A stretch of 64,000 nt of DNA, taken from CAIRDP01 sp037138335 (lineage in GTDB: Bacteria > Bacteroidota > Bacteroidia > Bacteroidales > FEN-979). Position 1 is the first letter of the stretch. Each line of letters starts with the position of its first letter. A program made the position numbers and the translations under genes. The stretch spans positions 62,001-126,000 of the forward strand of contig JBAXIO010000007.1 of assembly GCA_037138335.1 (NCBI GenBank). Direction: 5' to 3'. The notes below the pieces were generated by a model, which was not told the origin of the DNA, ran no database searches, and saw only the letters and a list, made by a program, of their open reading frames with translations. Positions 17,297-26,289 of the stretch are shown here, in pieces.

Positions 17297-17395
17297 TGAA
17301 TGGTGACTGGTGACTGGTGACTAGTTACTGGTGAACGGGGAATATTAGATCATACTGTTCACTATTCACTGTTCACCATTCACTGTTCACCGTTC
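17283..17395. repeat. Palindromic 7-base repeat array between convergent genes
   Basis: The left half has about six direct GTGAMTR/GTGACTG units and the right half (17357-17395) about five TTCAC units in inverted orientation, separated by an AT-rich spacer. Transcribed from either side it would fold into a long hairpin, so it may act as a two-way terminator between aroC and aguA. It overlaps the 3' end of aroC by 14 bases and ends at the aguA stop. Confidence 0.8.
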
Positions 17396-18449
17396 AATCG
17401 GGTTCCTGCTGACTCAGGCAGTGCCAGGACCCCAGCCCCCAGATGATCTCAACCGAATCAATTCCCACAACCTTACGGTCGGGAAAGCATTGTTCAATTA
17501 TTCGCATGGCCTGGTCATCCTGTTTGCACCTGTAGAGGGGAACAATCACTGCATTGTTGGAGATATAGAAATTGGCATATGAGGCCGGGAGCCGCTGATC
17601 TTCAAACACAATGGGATCGGGCATGGGCAGTTCAACTATGTCGGGCTGCTTGCCGCTGAGCAGGCGGAAAGTCTTCAGTTTCTTCAGGTTTGCCTCCAGT
17701 ATGGCATGATTGGGATCGAGGCGGTTGCTTTCGACCATGGTAATCACGCCGTCGGGTTTGAAAAAGCGGCTGATATCATCGATATGCCCGTTGGTATCAT
17801 CCCCCTCGATGCCGTCGTCAAGCCATAAGACCTGGCTTACCCCGTAAAAATTCAGCAGGTATTCCTCTATTTCATGCTGTAACAACTGCGGATTACGGTT
17901 CTCGTGGAGCAGGCATGCCGTCGTCGTCAGCAAAGTGCCTTCCCCGTTGAAATCCACTGCCCCGCCCTCCATGATAATGCCGGGATAATACACCGGGAGC
18001 TTAAGGAATTTCCCGACCAGCCCGGGTATCTGTTCATCCAGATCGTGGGGGTATTTGCCACCCCAGGCATTGTATCTCCAGCTTACGATGACTTTCGGGT
18101 CCCTGGCCTGTCGATTGAGCAAAAAAGCCGGTCCGTGATCCCTGCACCATGCGTCGTTTGTGGGATGGATGAAGAGATCAATCTGTGACATATCCGCTCC
18201 TTCGGCCGAAAGGGTTTCGGCGACATGCGCTTTCAGGGCTTCATCCCTCACATTGATACAGACCCTCTCCCCTTTTGAGATTTCCCTGATGAAGGCATTG
18301 TAATAAGGGAATATATTCTGCAGTGTGCCCGGCCAGGAATAAGAGTCATCGTGAGGATAACTCAGCCAGGTAGCCCTGTGCTTCTGCCATTCGGCGGGGA
18401 AGCTGTAGCCAAGGTCTTTGGGAGTTGGGTGAACTATCTTGTTTGCCAT
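17394..18449 (-). CDS. aguA: Agmatine deiminase
   Basis: Hydrolyses agmatine to N-carbamoylputrescine and ammonia. The 351-residue protein shows the porphyromonas-type peptidyl-arginine/agmatine deiminase fold: WLSYPHD near the start, DAWCRDHGPAF, GGAVDFNGEGTLLTT, WLDDGIEGDDTNGHIDD and the C-terminal catalytic cysteine in GSWHCLSQQ. The usual family form there is GGGNIHCITQQ, so the SWHC variant is a small departure. It lies 15 bases downstream of aguB in the same operon, and together they convert agmatine to putrescine. Confidence 0.92.
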   Translation of the reverse strand: MANKIVHPTPKDLGYSFPAEWQKHRATWLSYPHDDSYSWPGTLQNIFPYYNAFIREISKGERVCINVRDEALKAHVAETLSAEGADMSQIDLFIHPTNDAWCRDHGPAFLLNRQARDPKVIVSWRYNAWGGKYPHDLDEQIPGLVGKFLKLPVYYPGIIMEGGAVDFNGEGTLLTTTACLLHENRNPQLLQHEIEEYLLNFYGVSQVLWLDDGIEGDDTNGHIDDISRFFKPDGVITMVESNRLDPNHAILEANLKKLKTFRLLSGKQPDIVELPMPDPIVFEDQRLPASYANFYISNNAVIVPLYRCKQDDQAMRIIEQCFPDRKVVGIDSVEIIWGLGSWHCLSQQEPD

Positions 18450-18464
18450 GGGGTCAGTGCTGAA

Positions 18465-19352
18465 TTATGGGAGATCATAGCCTTTGTCGATGAACCTGCT
18501 CATGACCGGCCTGTAGCTGTCGATACGCCTGTCGCGTAAAAAGGGCCAGTGCACACGTATTTCATCTATCATTCCAAGCCTCAGGTTTTCGATATGAACT
18601 TCCTCCTTGTCGTGTGAGGCCTGGAACATAAGGTCGCCAAAGGGGGAAGAAACGAATGAACCTCCCCAGAAGTTCATATTCCCTTCCCGGCCTGTACGGT
18701 TCACCGATACGATATACACCCCGTTGGCTACCGCATGGCCCCTCTGAACCGTTTGCCAGGCCTGGTATTGCTGGCGGTTCGTGTCGGGATCCTGGCTGGA
18801 ATCCCAGCCTATGGCTGTAGGATAAAATATGATCTCTGCGCCTTTGAGTGCAACTATCCGGGCGGCTTCAGGATACCATTGGTCCCAGCAAATCAGGGTT
18901 CCAATGCAGCCGTACCTGGTCTTGAAAACTTTGTACCCCCCGTCTCCCGGAGCAAAATAAAACTTCTCGTAATACCCCGGATCGTCGGGAATATGATGCT
19001 TGCGGTATTTGCCCAGGTATTTCCCATCGGCATCGATGACAGCAACTGTATTGTGGTAAATTCCCCGGGCCCGTTTTTCAAACAAAGAAGCAACAAGCAC
19101 AACATTTAGCTCTGCCGCCAGTTCCCCGAATATGGAAGTGGTTGGCCCCGGCACTGCTTCCGCAAGCCTGAAATAATCATAATTTTCCTCCCAGCAGAAA
19201 TATTTTGACAAAAACAGTTCCTGGAGGCAAATGATCCGGGCCCCTTTGGCGGCAGCCTCCCTGATCAGGCCGACTGATTTTTCCAGGTTGCCTGCATTAT
19301 CATCCAGGCAGCTCATCTGGACCAATGCTACCGATACGTTTTTTTCAGACAT
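18465..19352 (-). CDS. aguB: N-carbamoylputrescine amidase
   Basis: Nitrilase-superfamily enzyme that cleaves N-carbamoylputrescine to putrescine, CO2 and ammonia. The Glu-Lys-Cys triad is visible: LQELFLSKYFC (Glu about 45), YRKHHIPDDPGYYEKFYF (Lys) and LICWDQWYPEAAR (Cys). The 295-residue length is normal. It is followed 15 bases on by agmatine deiminase; 18 bases separate it from the T9SS protein gene upstream, which may share a transcript. Cytoplasmic. Confidence 0.93.
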   Translation of the reverse strand: MSEKNVSVALVQMSCLDDNAGNLEKSVGLIREAAAKGARIICLQELFLSKYFCWEENYDYFRLAEAVPGPTTSIFGELAAELNVVLVASLFEKRARGIYHNTVAVIDADGKYLGKYRKHHIPDDPGYYEKFYFAPGDGGYKVFKTRYGCIGTLICWDQWYPEAARIVALKGAEIIFYPTAIGWDSSQDPDTNRQQYQAWQTVQRGHAVANGVYIVSVNRTGREGNMNFWGGSFVSSPFGDLMFQASHDKEEVHIENLRLGMIDEIRVHWPFLRDRRIDSYRPVMSRFIDKGYDLP

Positions 19353-19370
19353 CTTAAAAGAGGATTTTCA

Positions 19371-20303
19371 TTAAAGGCCAAGCAGGATTTTTTTTGTAAA
19401 TATCATCCCGTCATGCTGCACAACCAGTACATACACGCCCCGGCCGAAACCGTTGCATGGTATAATTATCCGGCTATTTGCCACGGAGACCGGGTTCAGC
19501 GAATACACCTCGCGTCCTGTCATATCGTAAAGCCTGGCATTCACGCTTTGTTCCCTGGTGAACTCACAAAAAACGATGAGCCTGCCTGTTTCCTTATCAT
19601 GGTATACCGAGATCCCCGCGGCAGGGTCCTGCCTGTCGACGCCCACTGTATAATCCAGGGACAGGTCATCCACCCACAGGGCAGTACCGGCATGCATATC
19701 GGTCTGGGCACTGGAAATGGCCATAATATTCATGGTATCGGGGATAGTGGGTGTAGTGTAATTAATATAAGCTGAGAAATGGGTCCAGTCGGTGGTTGCC
19801 ACCTTTGCGCTGAACAAACCTCCGCCGATGGTATCCCTCACGCCTGCCGTAGTCTTATACAACAGTATCCCCACAGTGCAGGAGTCGCCTCCTGTAGGCT
19901 GGAATTTATAAAACCCCATAAGATGGGTGGGCTGGTCGTTTATGGGAACCCCGCCATCGACTGAAAAAGTTTGAGAGATGATGTCAATATGAAGCTTCCC
20001 AAGGGTGATAAATCCAGGTGCATTAAAAGCCGATCCGGGTATGGCAATATTCTGGGTGAGAAGCTTGCAGGAAGATGTACCACCGTGAAAATCGGCCGAT
20101 TTATAAACCACTGCTTTCCCGAAGAGAAAGATGCCCATAAGCGCCGAATTGGGTGTGTCCCATGAAGTGGGGTTGCTGTAACCTGTATAGTTGTTCCACG
20201 ATTCAAACCCACCGTTCGGGATCAGTGTCTGGGCTTTCAACAGGCCGGACATGGCCGGAAGGAGAATGGCAGTAAGTAAGGTGATAAGCTTAAGTATTTT
20301 CAT
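19371..20303 (-). CDS. T9SS cargo protein with carbohydrate-binding-like domain
   Basis: The signal peptide (residues 1-25) is followed by LIPNGGFESW, a hallmark of PCMD/CBM-like jelly-roll domains in Bacteroidota. The middle (FYKFQPTGGDSC, GTALWVDDLSLDY) continues that fold. The C-terminal 75 residues (VNARLYDMTGREVYSL, GRGVYVLVVQHDGMIFTKKILL) form a type A T9SS sorting domain, so the protein is expected on the cell surface or secreted. No catalytic residues are recognisable. The next two genes on this strand make putrescine. Confidence 0.82.
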   Translation of the reverse strand: MKILKLITLLTAILLPAMSGLLKAQTLIPNGGFESWNNYTGYSNPTSWDTPNSALMGIFLFGKAVVYKSADFHGGTSSCKLLTQNIAIPGSAFNAPGFITLGKLHIDIISQTFSVDGGVPINDQPTHLMGFYKFQPTGGDSCTVGILLYKTTAGVRDTIGGGLFSAKVATTDWTHFSAYINYTTPTIPDTMNIMAISSAQTDMHAGTALWVDDLSLDYTVGVDRQDPAAGISVYHDKETGRLIVFCEFTREQSVNARLYDMTGREVYSLNPVSVANSRIIIPCNGFGRGVYVLVVQHDGMIFTKKILLGL

Positions 20304-20356
20304 ATATCATTTCCCGGTATTTGTGTTTTGCAATGTAAAATTAGCACAAAACGCCC

Positions 20357-20364
20357 TAACTTTG
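20357..20364 (+). promoter_or_regulatory. Bacteroidota -7 promoter box
   Basis: TAACTTTG fits TAnnTTTG and lies 15 bases before the ATG of the OmpA-family gene. The -33 position is unclear. Confidence 0.5.
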
Positions 20365-20379
20365 AAAAAATAATTCCTT

Positions 20380-22362
20380 ATGCGCCCGGGCTCCCTTATT
20401 TCTTTTCTGTTTGCCATCCTCTTTGTTCCGGCTGTGGCTCAGGCTCTGATGGTACCCGGCGACTCCTGCAAGTCCCCCCTGGATAAAAAAACAGAAAAGA
20501 AATACAATGATGCGACGCTCAGCTTTAAGCATGGCAATTATGTCAACACCATCATATTGCTCAGGGAAGTATTAAAGGACGAACCGGCCTGTACGGATGC
20601 TGCCTTTCTTATGGGGCTGGCAAATGTAAAAAAAGCCGTTCCCAATTATAAGGATGCCGGGAAATGGTTCATACAGGTACTCAACACCTGCCCGGGATAC
20701 GACGTTTACCTTTATTTCTACCTGGGGCAGCTCGCTTATGGTGCCGAGCGGTACGAAGATGCAGTGAAATACTTTGAGGTCTTCCTTAAGGATGTTGACA
20801 AGATCAAAAGTGATGAAGATTACAACAAGGCGACCGAGCTGTATAAATATGCGAAGTTCACCCTTGATGCGATCTCGCATCCTGTTCCTTTCGAGCCTAA
20901 GGTGGTAGAAGGGATTTCCACGCCCCAGGACGAATATCTGCCTATCCTTTCTCCCGACAACCAGGTTGCCCTGTTTACCAGGCTGGTAAAAATGGAAGGT
21001 GACAAGAATTCGGTAGTGTCTTCGGTAAGATCCAAAGAGAAATTCATGTTCAGCGAACAGGATAAGGATGGCAATTACAGCGCCGGGGAGGAAATGCCCG
21101 AACCATTCAACATCCAGGACAATGAAGGAGGCGCCACCCTTACGGCCGACAATAATTCGCTTTACTACACCGTGTGCAAGTACGACAATGCCAAGCATTA
21201 CCTTAACTGCGACATCTATTCTTCGGAACGGGTAAATGGTGAATGGGGCCCTATAAAAAGTGTAAGCGACAAGATCAACCTGCCCTTATCATGGGAATCC
21301 CAGCCAAGCATTTCGGCCGATGGCAGGGCCCTGTATTTTGTGAGCGACCGCCAGGGCGGTTTCGGCGGATACGACATCTACCGTTCTATTAAAAACGTAA
21401 ACGGGGAATGGGGCACACCAATCAATATGGGGGCCACCATCAATTCTCCCGGAAATGAAAAATCTCCTTTCATACATCCCGATGGAAGGACCTTGTATTT
21501 TTCTTCGGATGGCTGGATCGGGCTCGGGGGATATGATATTTTTTATTCGAGGATGAACGATAATGGCATATGGTCCAAGCCTAAGAACATTGGATATCCT
21601 ATCAATTCAACAGATGATGAAGTGGGCTTTTTCGTGAGCACCGATGGGAGCAAAGGATTTTTTGCATCCAATAAATATACTAATGGCAAGGGCGGATGGG
21701 ATTTGTATTCCTTCAGTTTGTACGAAGATGCCAGGCCGGAGAGGATACTCTTTTTAAAAGGTTCTGTGCACGACGAGAACACGGCCGAGCCGGTAAAAGC
21801 CAGGATTGAGCTGAAAAATGTGGAAACAAAAAAGGTGGAAGAAATCCCTCTTGACTCCAATACGGGAAATTATGTGGCCGTAGCCCCGTATAATAACGAT
21901 TATGTGATGACTGTAAAGAAAGAAGGATTTGTTTATGAAACGAAATACATTGCCAAGGTCGACAGTTCCCACCCTTCAGTCAGGAACGTTGATGTGGATA
22001 TCAAGCCTATAGAGCTGAACCAGTCGTACCGGATCAATGATATTTATTTCGGGTTTAACAAATTCGAACTCACAGCCGAGTCTAAATTCGTGCTTGACCA
22101 GCTGATCGAATTCCTGAGTGAGAATCCTGTGATCTGCATTCAGATACAAGGGCATACCGACAATATTGGCCGTGATGCCGACAACCTGAAGCTTTCCGAC
22201 AACCGTGCGCGTTCGGTTTACAACTACCTTATCCTTAAGGGGATTTTAGCGAAGCGCCTCACCTATAAGGGATTTGGCAAAACCTTGCCGGTTGCTGAGA
22301 ATGACAGCGAGGACGGGCGGGCGAAGAACCGCAGGACCGTGTTTGTGATCACCAAGAAGTAA
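20380..22362 (+). CDS. PorE-like outer-membrane protein (TPR, PD40 propeller, carboxypeptidase-regulatory, OmpA)
   Basis: Four domains follow a signal peptide. TPR helices at about residues 35-165 (YNDATLSFKHGNYVNTIILLREVL, GQLAYGAERYEDAVKYFE). A six-bladed PD40/WD40-like propeller at 175-450 (LYFVSDRQGGFGGYDIYRS, LYFSSDGWIGLGGYDIFYS). A regulatory-like domain at 460-540 (LKGSVHDENTAEPVKARIEL). A C-terminal OmpA peptidoglycan-binding domain (IQGHTDNIGRDADNLKLSDNRARSV). Porphyromonas PorE, a T9SS component, has the same order, but such proteins have many paralogs, so a T9SS role is a hypothesis. No lipobox cysteine is seen at the cleavage site. Confidence 0.82.
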   Translation: MRPGSLISFLFAILFVPAVAQALMVPGDSCKSPLDKKTEKKYNDATLSFKHGNYVNTIILLREVLKDEPACTDAAFLMGLANVKKAVPNYKDAGKWFIQVLNTCPGYDVYLYFYLGQLAYGAERYEDAVKYFEVFLKDVDKIKSDEDYNKATELYKYAKFTLDAISHPVPFEPKVVEGISTPQDEYLPILSPDNQVALFTRLVKMEGDKNSVVSSVRSKEKFMFSEQDKDGNYSAGEEMPEPFNIQDNEGGATLTADNNSLYYTVCKYDNAKHYLNCDIYSSERVNGEWGPIKSVSDKINLPLSWESQPSISADGRALYFVSDRQGGFGGYDIYRSIKNVNGEWGTPINMGATINSPGNEKSPFIHPDGRTLYFSSDGWIGLGGYDIFYSRMNDNGIWSKPKNIGYPINSTDDEVGFFVSTDGSKGFFASNKYTNGKGGWDLYSFSLYEDARPERILFLKGSVHDENTAEPVKARIELKNVETKKVEEIPLDSNTGNYVAVAPYNNDYVMTVKKEGFVYETKYIAKVDSSHPSVRNVDVDIKPIELNQSYRINDIYFGFNKFELTAESKFVLDQLIEFLSENPVICIQIQGHTDNIGRDADNLKLSDNRARSVYNYLILKGILAKRLTYKGFGKTLPVAENDSEDGRAKNRRTVFVITKK

Positions 22363-22367
22363 ATAGG

Positions 22368-22504
22368 CAGTACCCGGGAAGTATTACGCATAAGCTGCCT
22401 TGGCTTATCGGAGCGAGACAGGTGAATGCCAGGAGATCCGGATTACCCTTGCTTGAGCGGAGATAAGGCGCAGCAGTGTTGCGTTAATACTTCCCGGGAA
22501 TACT
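22368..22504. repeat. Long imperfect inverted repeat between convergent genes
   Basis: The outer arms (22369-22389 and 22481-22504) share CCCGGGAAGTATTA and its complement. Inner hairpins include ATAAGC/GCTTAT (22390-22408) and GCTTATC/GATAAGG pairing further in. The element fills the whole gap between the OmpA gene and ribH. It may be a structured two-way terminator or a small palindromic element. It is not tRNA-like: there is no TpsiC arm. Confidence 0.65.
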
Positions 22505-22970
22505 AATTCCCAATCTCTTTGATCACATTCGCCATTTCGATGGCGGCAAGAGCGGCATCGAAGCCCTTGTTTCCGCCTTTGGTACCGGCCCTCTCGATAG
22601 CCTGCTCAAGGTTATCGGTCGTAAGAACGCCAAAGATCACCGGGATCCCCGAATCCATACCGGCCATGGCCACTCCCTTAGAGACCTCGGCTGAAACATA
22701 GTCGAAATGAGGTGTTGCACCACGAATCACAGCGCCAAGGCAGATCACGGCATGGTATTTTCCACTGCTGGCAAGTTTCTTTGCCAGAAGGGGGATCTCG
22801 AAAGAGCCGGGAGCCCATACAAGGTCAATCTTTGCCTCATCAGCACCATGGCGTTTCAACCCGTCAAGGCAGCCGCTCAACAGCTTCCCGCTGATGAATT
22901 CGTTAAAACGGGCGATCACGATCGCAAATTTCAAGCCTTTGGCATCAAGTTTTCCTTCTATTGTTTTCAT
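22503..22970 (-). CDS. ribH: 6,7-dimethyl-8-ribityllumazine synthase
   Basis: Condenses 3,4-dihydroxy-2-butanone 4-phosphate with the ribitylaminouracil to make lumazine for riboflavin synthesis, usually as a 60-mer or pentamer shell. Motifs: ARFNEFIS, VWAPGSFEIPLLAKKLA, CLGAVIRGATPHFDYVS and FGVLTTDNLEQAIERAGTKGGNKGFDAA. The start was set to the ATG at 22970 (155 residues); the longer frame would run through a repeat array. It is the last gene of the riboswitch-led rib operon. Confidence 0.93.
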   Translation of the reverse strand: MKTIEGKLDAKGLKFAIVIARFNEFISGKLLSGCLDGLKRHGADEAKIDLVWAPGSFEIPLLAKKLASSGKYHAVICLGAVIRGATPHFDYVSAEVSKGVAMAGMDSGIPVIFGVLTTDNLEQAIERAGTKGGNKGFDAALAAIEMANVIKEIGN

Positions 22971-22998
22971 ATGAATTGATATTGGTTTGTCATTTATC

Positions 22999-23065
<67 letters not shown>

Positions 23066-23069
23066 GAAA

Positions 23070-24308
23070 TCAGCTTCTTCCCAGTTCGCTCACCTTCACT
23101 TCCTCAAGCACCAGCATATGCCCCATTTTCTCTTTCTTCGTCCTCAGGTATTTAAGGTTACGTGAATGCTTGATGATCTGAATTGGGATGCGTTCAACTA
23201 TTTCCAGGCCAAAACCATGGATGCCCGATAATTTCTTGGGGTTGTTTGTAAGCAGTTTGATTTTTCTGATACCCAAATCGGCCAGTATCTCAGCCCCCGT
23301 TCCGTAATCACGGAGGTCGGCGGCAAAACCCAGGGCGTTGTTAGCCTCCACTGTATCCATCCCTTTATCCTGGAGCGAATACGCTTTCATTTTATTCGGG
23401 AAACCGATGCCGCGTCCTTCCTGCCGCATGTACAGGAGTACCCCCCTGCCCTCGGCTGCAATGGCTTTCATGGCATAATCGAGCTGGTCGCCGCAGTCGC
23501 AGCGCATCGATCCGAATACATCGCCTGTAAGGCATTCCGAATGAACCCGAACCAGAACCGGTTCACCGTCGTCGACCTTCCCCCTTACAAGGGCCAGGTG
23601 ATTTTCGCCCGTGATTTTACTTTCATAACTGTAGGCAATGAATTCCCCGTATTTCGTGGGCATCTGCACCACAGCTTCACGTGCAATGATCTTTTCGGTT
23701 TGCCGGCGGTAATCGATCAGGTCTTTTATCGTAATGATCTTCAGCTTATGCTTTTTAATGTACTCCATCAGTTCAGGCACCCTGGCCATGGATCCATCCT
23801 CATTCATTATCTCGCAGATAACGCCCGCAGGGTAAAAACCGGCCATCTTTGCAAGGTCTACCGAGGCTTCGGTATGACCGGCCCTCACCAGCACCCCACC
23901 CTCCTTGTATTCTATAGGGAAAATATGCCCCGGCCTGGTGAAATCCCTGGCTTTGGACTTGGGATCAAGCACTTTTTTCACCGTCAGCGCCCTTTCATAA
24001 GCCGAGATTCCGGTAGTACATTCTATGGCGTCAATGGAAACCGTAAATGCAGTGCGGTTTGGATCGGTGTTCTTGGTCACCATGCGGTCGATGTTCAATT
24101 CCTCCAGGCGCTCGCGAACCACGGGAAGGCAAATCAATCCGCCCCCGTGTTTGGCCATGAAGTTGATCACATGGGCGCTAACCTTTTCGGCCGGGATCAC
24201 CAGGTCCCCTTCGTTTTCACGGTCTTCGTCATCCACCACGACGATCATCCTGCCTTTGCGGAACTCATCAATTGCTTCTTCTATGGTATTGAAAGTGTAT
24301 TCAGACAT
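23070..24308 (-). CDS. ribBA: Bifunctional 3,4-dihydroxy-2-butanone-4-phosphate synthase / GTP cyclohydrolase II
   Basis: The N-terminal half (about residues 1-205) is the DHBP synthase RibB: VVVDDEDRENEGDLV with the metal-binding glutamates, HGGGLICLP, and RAGHTEASVDLAKMAG. The C-terminal half is GTP cyclohydrolase II RibA: SECLTGDVFGSMRCDCGDQL supplies the three zinc cysteines, then MRQEGRGIGFPNK and LRDYGTGAEILADLGI. It supplies both precursors of riboflavin. The fused form of 412 residues is the usual one in Bacteroidota. Gap to ribE: 18 bases. Confidence 0.95.
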   Translation of the reverse strand: MSEYTFNTIEEAIDEFRKGRMIVVVDDEDRENEGDLVIPAEKVSAHVINFMAKHGGGLICLPVVRERLEELNIDRMVTKNTDPNRTAFTVSIDAIECTTGISAYERALTVKKVLDPKSKARDFTRPGHIFPIEYKEGGVLVRAGHTEASVDLAKMAGFYPAGVICEIMNEDGSMARVPELMEYIKKHKLKIITIKDLIDYRRQTEKIIAREAVVQMPTKYGEFIAYSYESKITGENHLALVRGKVDDGEPVLVRVHSECLTGDVFGSMRCDCGDQLDYAMKAIAAEGRGVLLYMRQEGRGIGFPNKMKAYSLQDKGMDTVEANNALGFAADLRDYGTGAEILADLGIRKIKLLTNNPKKLSGIHGFGLEIVERIPIQIIKHSRNLKYLRTKKEKMGHMLVLEEVKVSELGRS

Positions 24309-24326
24309 AGTTATAGTTTCTTTGTT

Positions 24327-24965
24327 TCAGAATCCGTATTTATCAAGAAGTCCCTGGTCAATCGTACTTCCCGCTCCGGTCCTGCCGGTATATTTTTCAA
24401 TGTATTTGGCGACCATATCGCATTCTATATTCAATATATCCCCTGGCTTTTTATCCTTCAGCGTGGTTACAGCCATGGTATGCGGGATAAGCGAGACTTC
24501 AAACCCGGCCTCATCGGCACGCACCACGGTAAGGCTGATCCCTTCAAGTGAAACAGATCCCCTGGGGATAAGATAGCGCAATATCTCCGGGCCGGCATGA
24601 ACGGTGATCCATACAGCATTATCTTCCTTTTTTACCTGGCGGATGAGCCCCGTACCGTCTATATGGCCCGATACCAAATGCCCGCCAAGGCGGGATGACA
24701 ACTGCAGTGCGCGTTCGAGGTTAACATGGCTACCCGGTTTAAGTGATCCAAGGCTGGTCTTTCTCATGGTTTCGGGCATCACATCGACCGTGAAGGAATC
24801 CAGGCTTACACCGGTGACTGTAAGACAGGCGCCGTTCGTATTGACGCTGTCGCCAAGCTTAAGATCCGACGCTACCACATCCGCCGAGATCAGCAATGAA
24901 ACTGATCTGGCTCCTTTTGTCACCGATCGTACGGTCCCGACTTCTTCTATTATGCCTGTGAACAT
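24327..24965 (-). CDS. ribE: Riboflavin synthase, alpha chain
   Basis: Dismutates two lumazine molecules into riboflavin and the pyrimidine substrate. It has two lumazine-binding halves: MFTGIIEEVGTV at the N-terminus with VNTNGACLTVT and SRLGGHLVSGHIDGTG, then a second VSLEGISLTVV and SLIPHTMAVTTL. The 212 residues are normal. It is followed 18 bases on by ribBA; upstream is ribD after a repeat-bearing gap of 112 bases. Confidence 0.95.
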   Translation of the reverse strand: MFTGIIEEVGTVRSVTKGARSVSLLISADVVASDLKLGDSVNTNGACLTVTGVSLDSFTVDVMPETMRKTSLGSLKPGSHVNLERALQLSSRLGGHLVSGHIDGTGLIRQVKKEDNAVWITVHAGPEILRYLIPRGSVSLEGISLTVVRADEAGFEVSLIPHTMAVTTLKDKKPGDILNIECDMVAKYIEKYTGRTGAGSTIDQGLLDKYGF

Positions 24966-25041
24966 TGTTTAGCGATTAGTTATGAGCCATGAGCAGTATT
25001 CTACATTCATTTCCAAACCATGTAACCTTCATTAAAATCTA

Positions 25042-25081
25042 GTGACTTGTGACTATTCACTGTTCACCAGTCACTGTTCAC
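25042..25081. repeat. Short palindromic 7-base repeat array
   Basis: GTGACTT/GTGAC on the left and TTCACTG/TTCACCA/GTCACTG/TTCAC on the right. It lies at the 3' end of ribD, overlapping its last codons, in the gap to ribE. Same family as the arrays at 17283 and 22999. Confidence 0.7.
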
Positions 25082-26175
25082 TTTTCCAGGTATCCTTCTA
25101 TCATCAAATCTTCACCAACTTTCCTTACTTTCAGGTCACGCAAGGCAAGCGCATCCTCCATCCCGGGGATACCCATTCCTCCCACAGGAGTTGGGGCAGT
25201 AGCCCCACCGAGTATTTTAGGGGCAACGAATGCAATGACCTTATCAACCAGGCCTTCTTTCAGGGCAGAAAATGCCAGGGTGCTGCCGCCTTCCAGGAGA
25301 ACGCCGGCAATATCCATATTACCAAGCTGTTCAAAAAGGGAAGGCAGATCCACACGATCATCTTTTGAAGGGCATACCAGAACCTGTGAGCCCCTCCTCC
25401 TGATTTCAAGAATTTTCTTTTTATCGGCCTTATCGGTAGTCGCTATGAGGCAGAGCTGGGGGTCATTTACAAGGGCTTTTGCTTCAAGCGGTATCCTGAG
25501 CCGGGAATCGGCAATGACCTTCAGGGGCGGCCTCCCTGGTTTCCCTGTCAGCCTGACGTTCAGCAAGGGGTCGTCAGAAATTACCGTATCCACCCCAACC
25601 ATCACGGAACTCATGCTGCTCCTGAGCCTGTGGACGATCTTGCGGGATTTCTCCCCGGTGATCCAGCGCGAGGCATTATCCACTGTCGCGATCTTGCCGT
25701 CGATCGTCATAGCATATTTAAAAATCACGAAAGGCAGGTGAGTGGTGATGAATTTAATAAATACTTCATTAAGCTTCCTGCTCTCTTTCTCCAGGATGCC
25801 CGAATGCACTTCGATCCCCTTCTGCCTGAGGAGGTTGCTACCCTGTCCATTTACGAGGGGGTTGGGGTCTTTCATGCCTATGACTACCTTGCTGATACCC
25901 GAACGGAGGATCAGTTCGGTACAGGGGGGCGTTTTCCCAAGATGGTTGCAGGGTTCCAGATTGACATACAGATCGGCTCCCCGGGCATGCTCTCCCGCCC
26001 TGGCAATAGCGTTCACTTCGGCATGCGGGCCCCCGTACAGTTCATGCCAGCCCTCCCCGACGATTTTACCGTCCTTAACAACAACAGCGCCTACGAGAGG
26101 GTTAGGGCTGACATGCCCGGTTCCCCTGGCCGCGAGGCTCAGTGCGCGCCGCATGTATTTAATATCGGTCATCAT
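25078..26175 (-). CDS. ribD: Riboflavin biosynthesis deaminase/reductase
   Basis: The N-terminal deaminase has the zinc site HAEVNAI (His, Glu) and PCNHLGKTPPC. The C-terminal half is the NADPH-dependent pyrimidine reductase (FVIFKYAMTIDGKIATVDNASRWITG, VMVGVDTVISDDPLLNVRL, LLEGGSTLAFSALKEGLVDK, GMEDALALRDLKVRKVGEDLMIEGY). The frame runs further upstream through the riboswitch, so I chose the ATG pair at 26175/26172, just past the terminator T-run. First gene of the operon. Confidence 0.93.
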   Translation of the reverse strand: MMTDIKYMRRALSLAARGTGHVSPNPLVGAVVVKDGKIVGEGWHELYGGPHAEVNAIARAGEHARGADLYVNLEPCNHLGKTPPCTELILRSGISKVVIGMKDPNPLVNGQGSNLLRQKGIEVHSGILEKESRKLNEVFIKFITTHLPFVIFKYAMTIDGKIATVDNASRWITGEKSRKIVHRLRSSMSSVMVGVDTVISDDPLLNVRLTGKPGRPPLKVIADSRLRIPLEAKALVNDPQLCLIATTDKADKKKILEIRRRGSQVLVCPSKDDRVDLPSLFEQLGNMDIAGVLLEGGSTLAFSALKEGLVDKVIAFVAPKILGGATAPTPVGGMGIPGMEDALALRDLKVRKVGEDLMIEGYLEK

Positions 26176-26205
26176 TCCTTCTATTTCCGGCCGGGCTATT
26201 GCCTG

Positions 26206-26248
26206 TAAAAAAAAACAGAGCCCCGAAATGCATAACAGGGCTCTGTTA
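26206..26248 (-). terminator. Intrinsic terminator in the FMN riboswitch expression platform
   Basis: On the minus strand a stem of 9-10 bp (ACAGAGCCC with GGGCTCTGT; 26238-26247 and 26215-26224) is followed by eight T residues (26207-26214). It sits between the FMN aptamer and the ribD ATG, so it most likely stops transcription when FMN is bound. Confidence 0.85.
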
Positions 26249-26289
26249 AAAACCAAAAAATATGAAGGTAAATTACTTCCATATTCTAT

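Noticed and set aside
17283..17395. Possible CRISPR array from the short repeats
   Set aside because: Units are 7 bases, contiguous and without unique spacers, and no cas genes are present.
22368..22504. Possible tRNA or small RNA gene
   Set aside because: There is a foldable inverted repeat but no TpsiC arm, no anticodon loop layout, and no CCA-like end.
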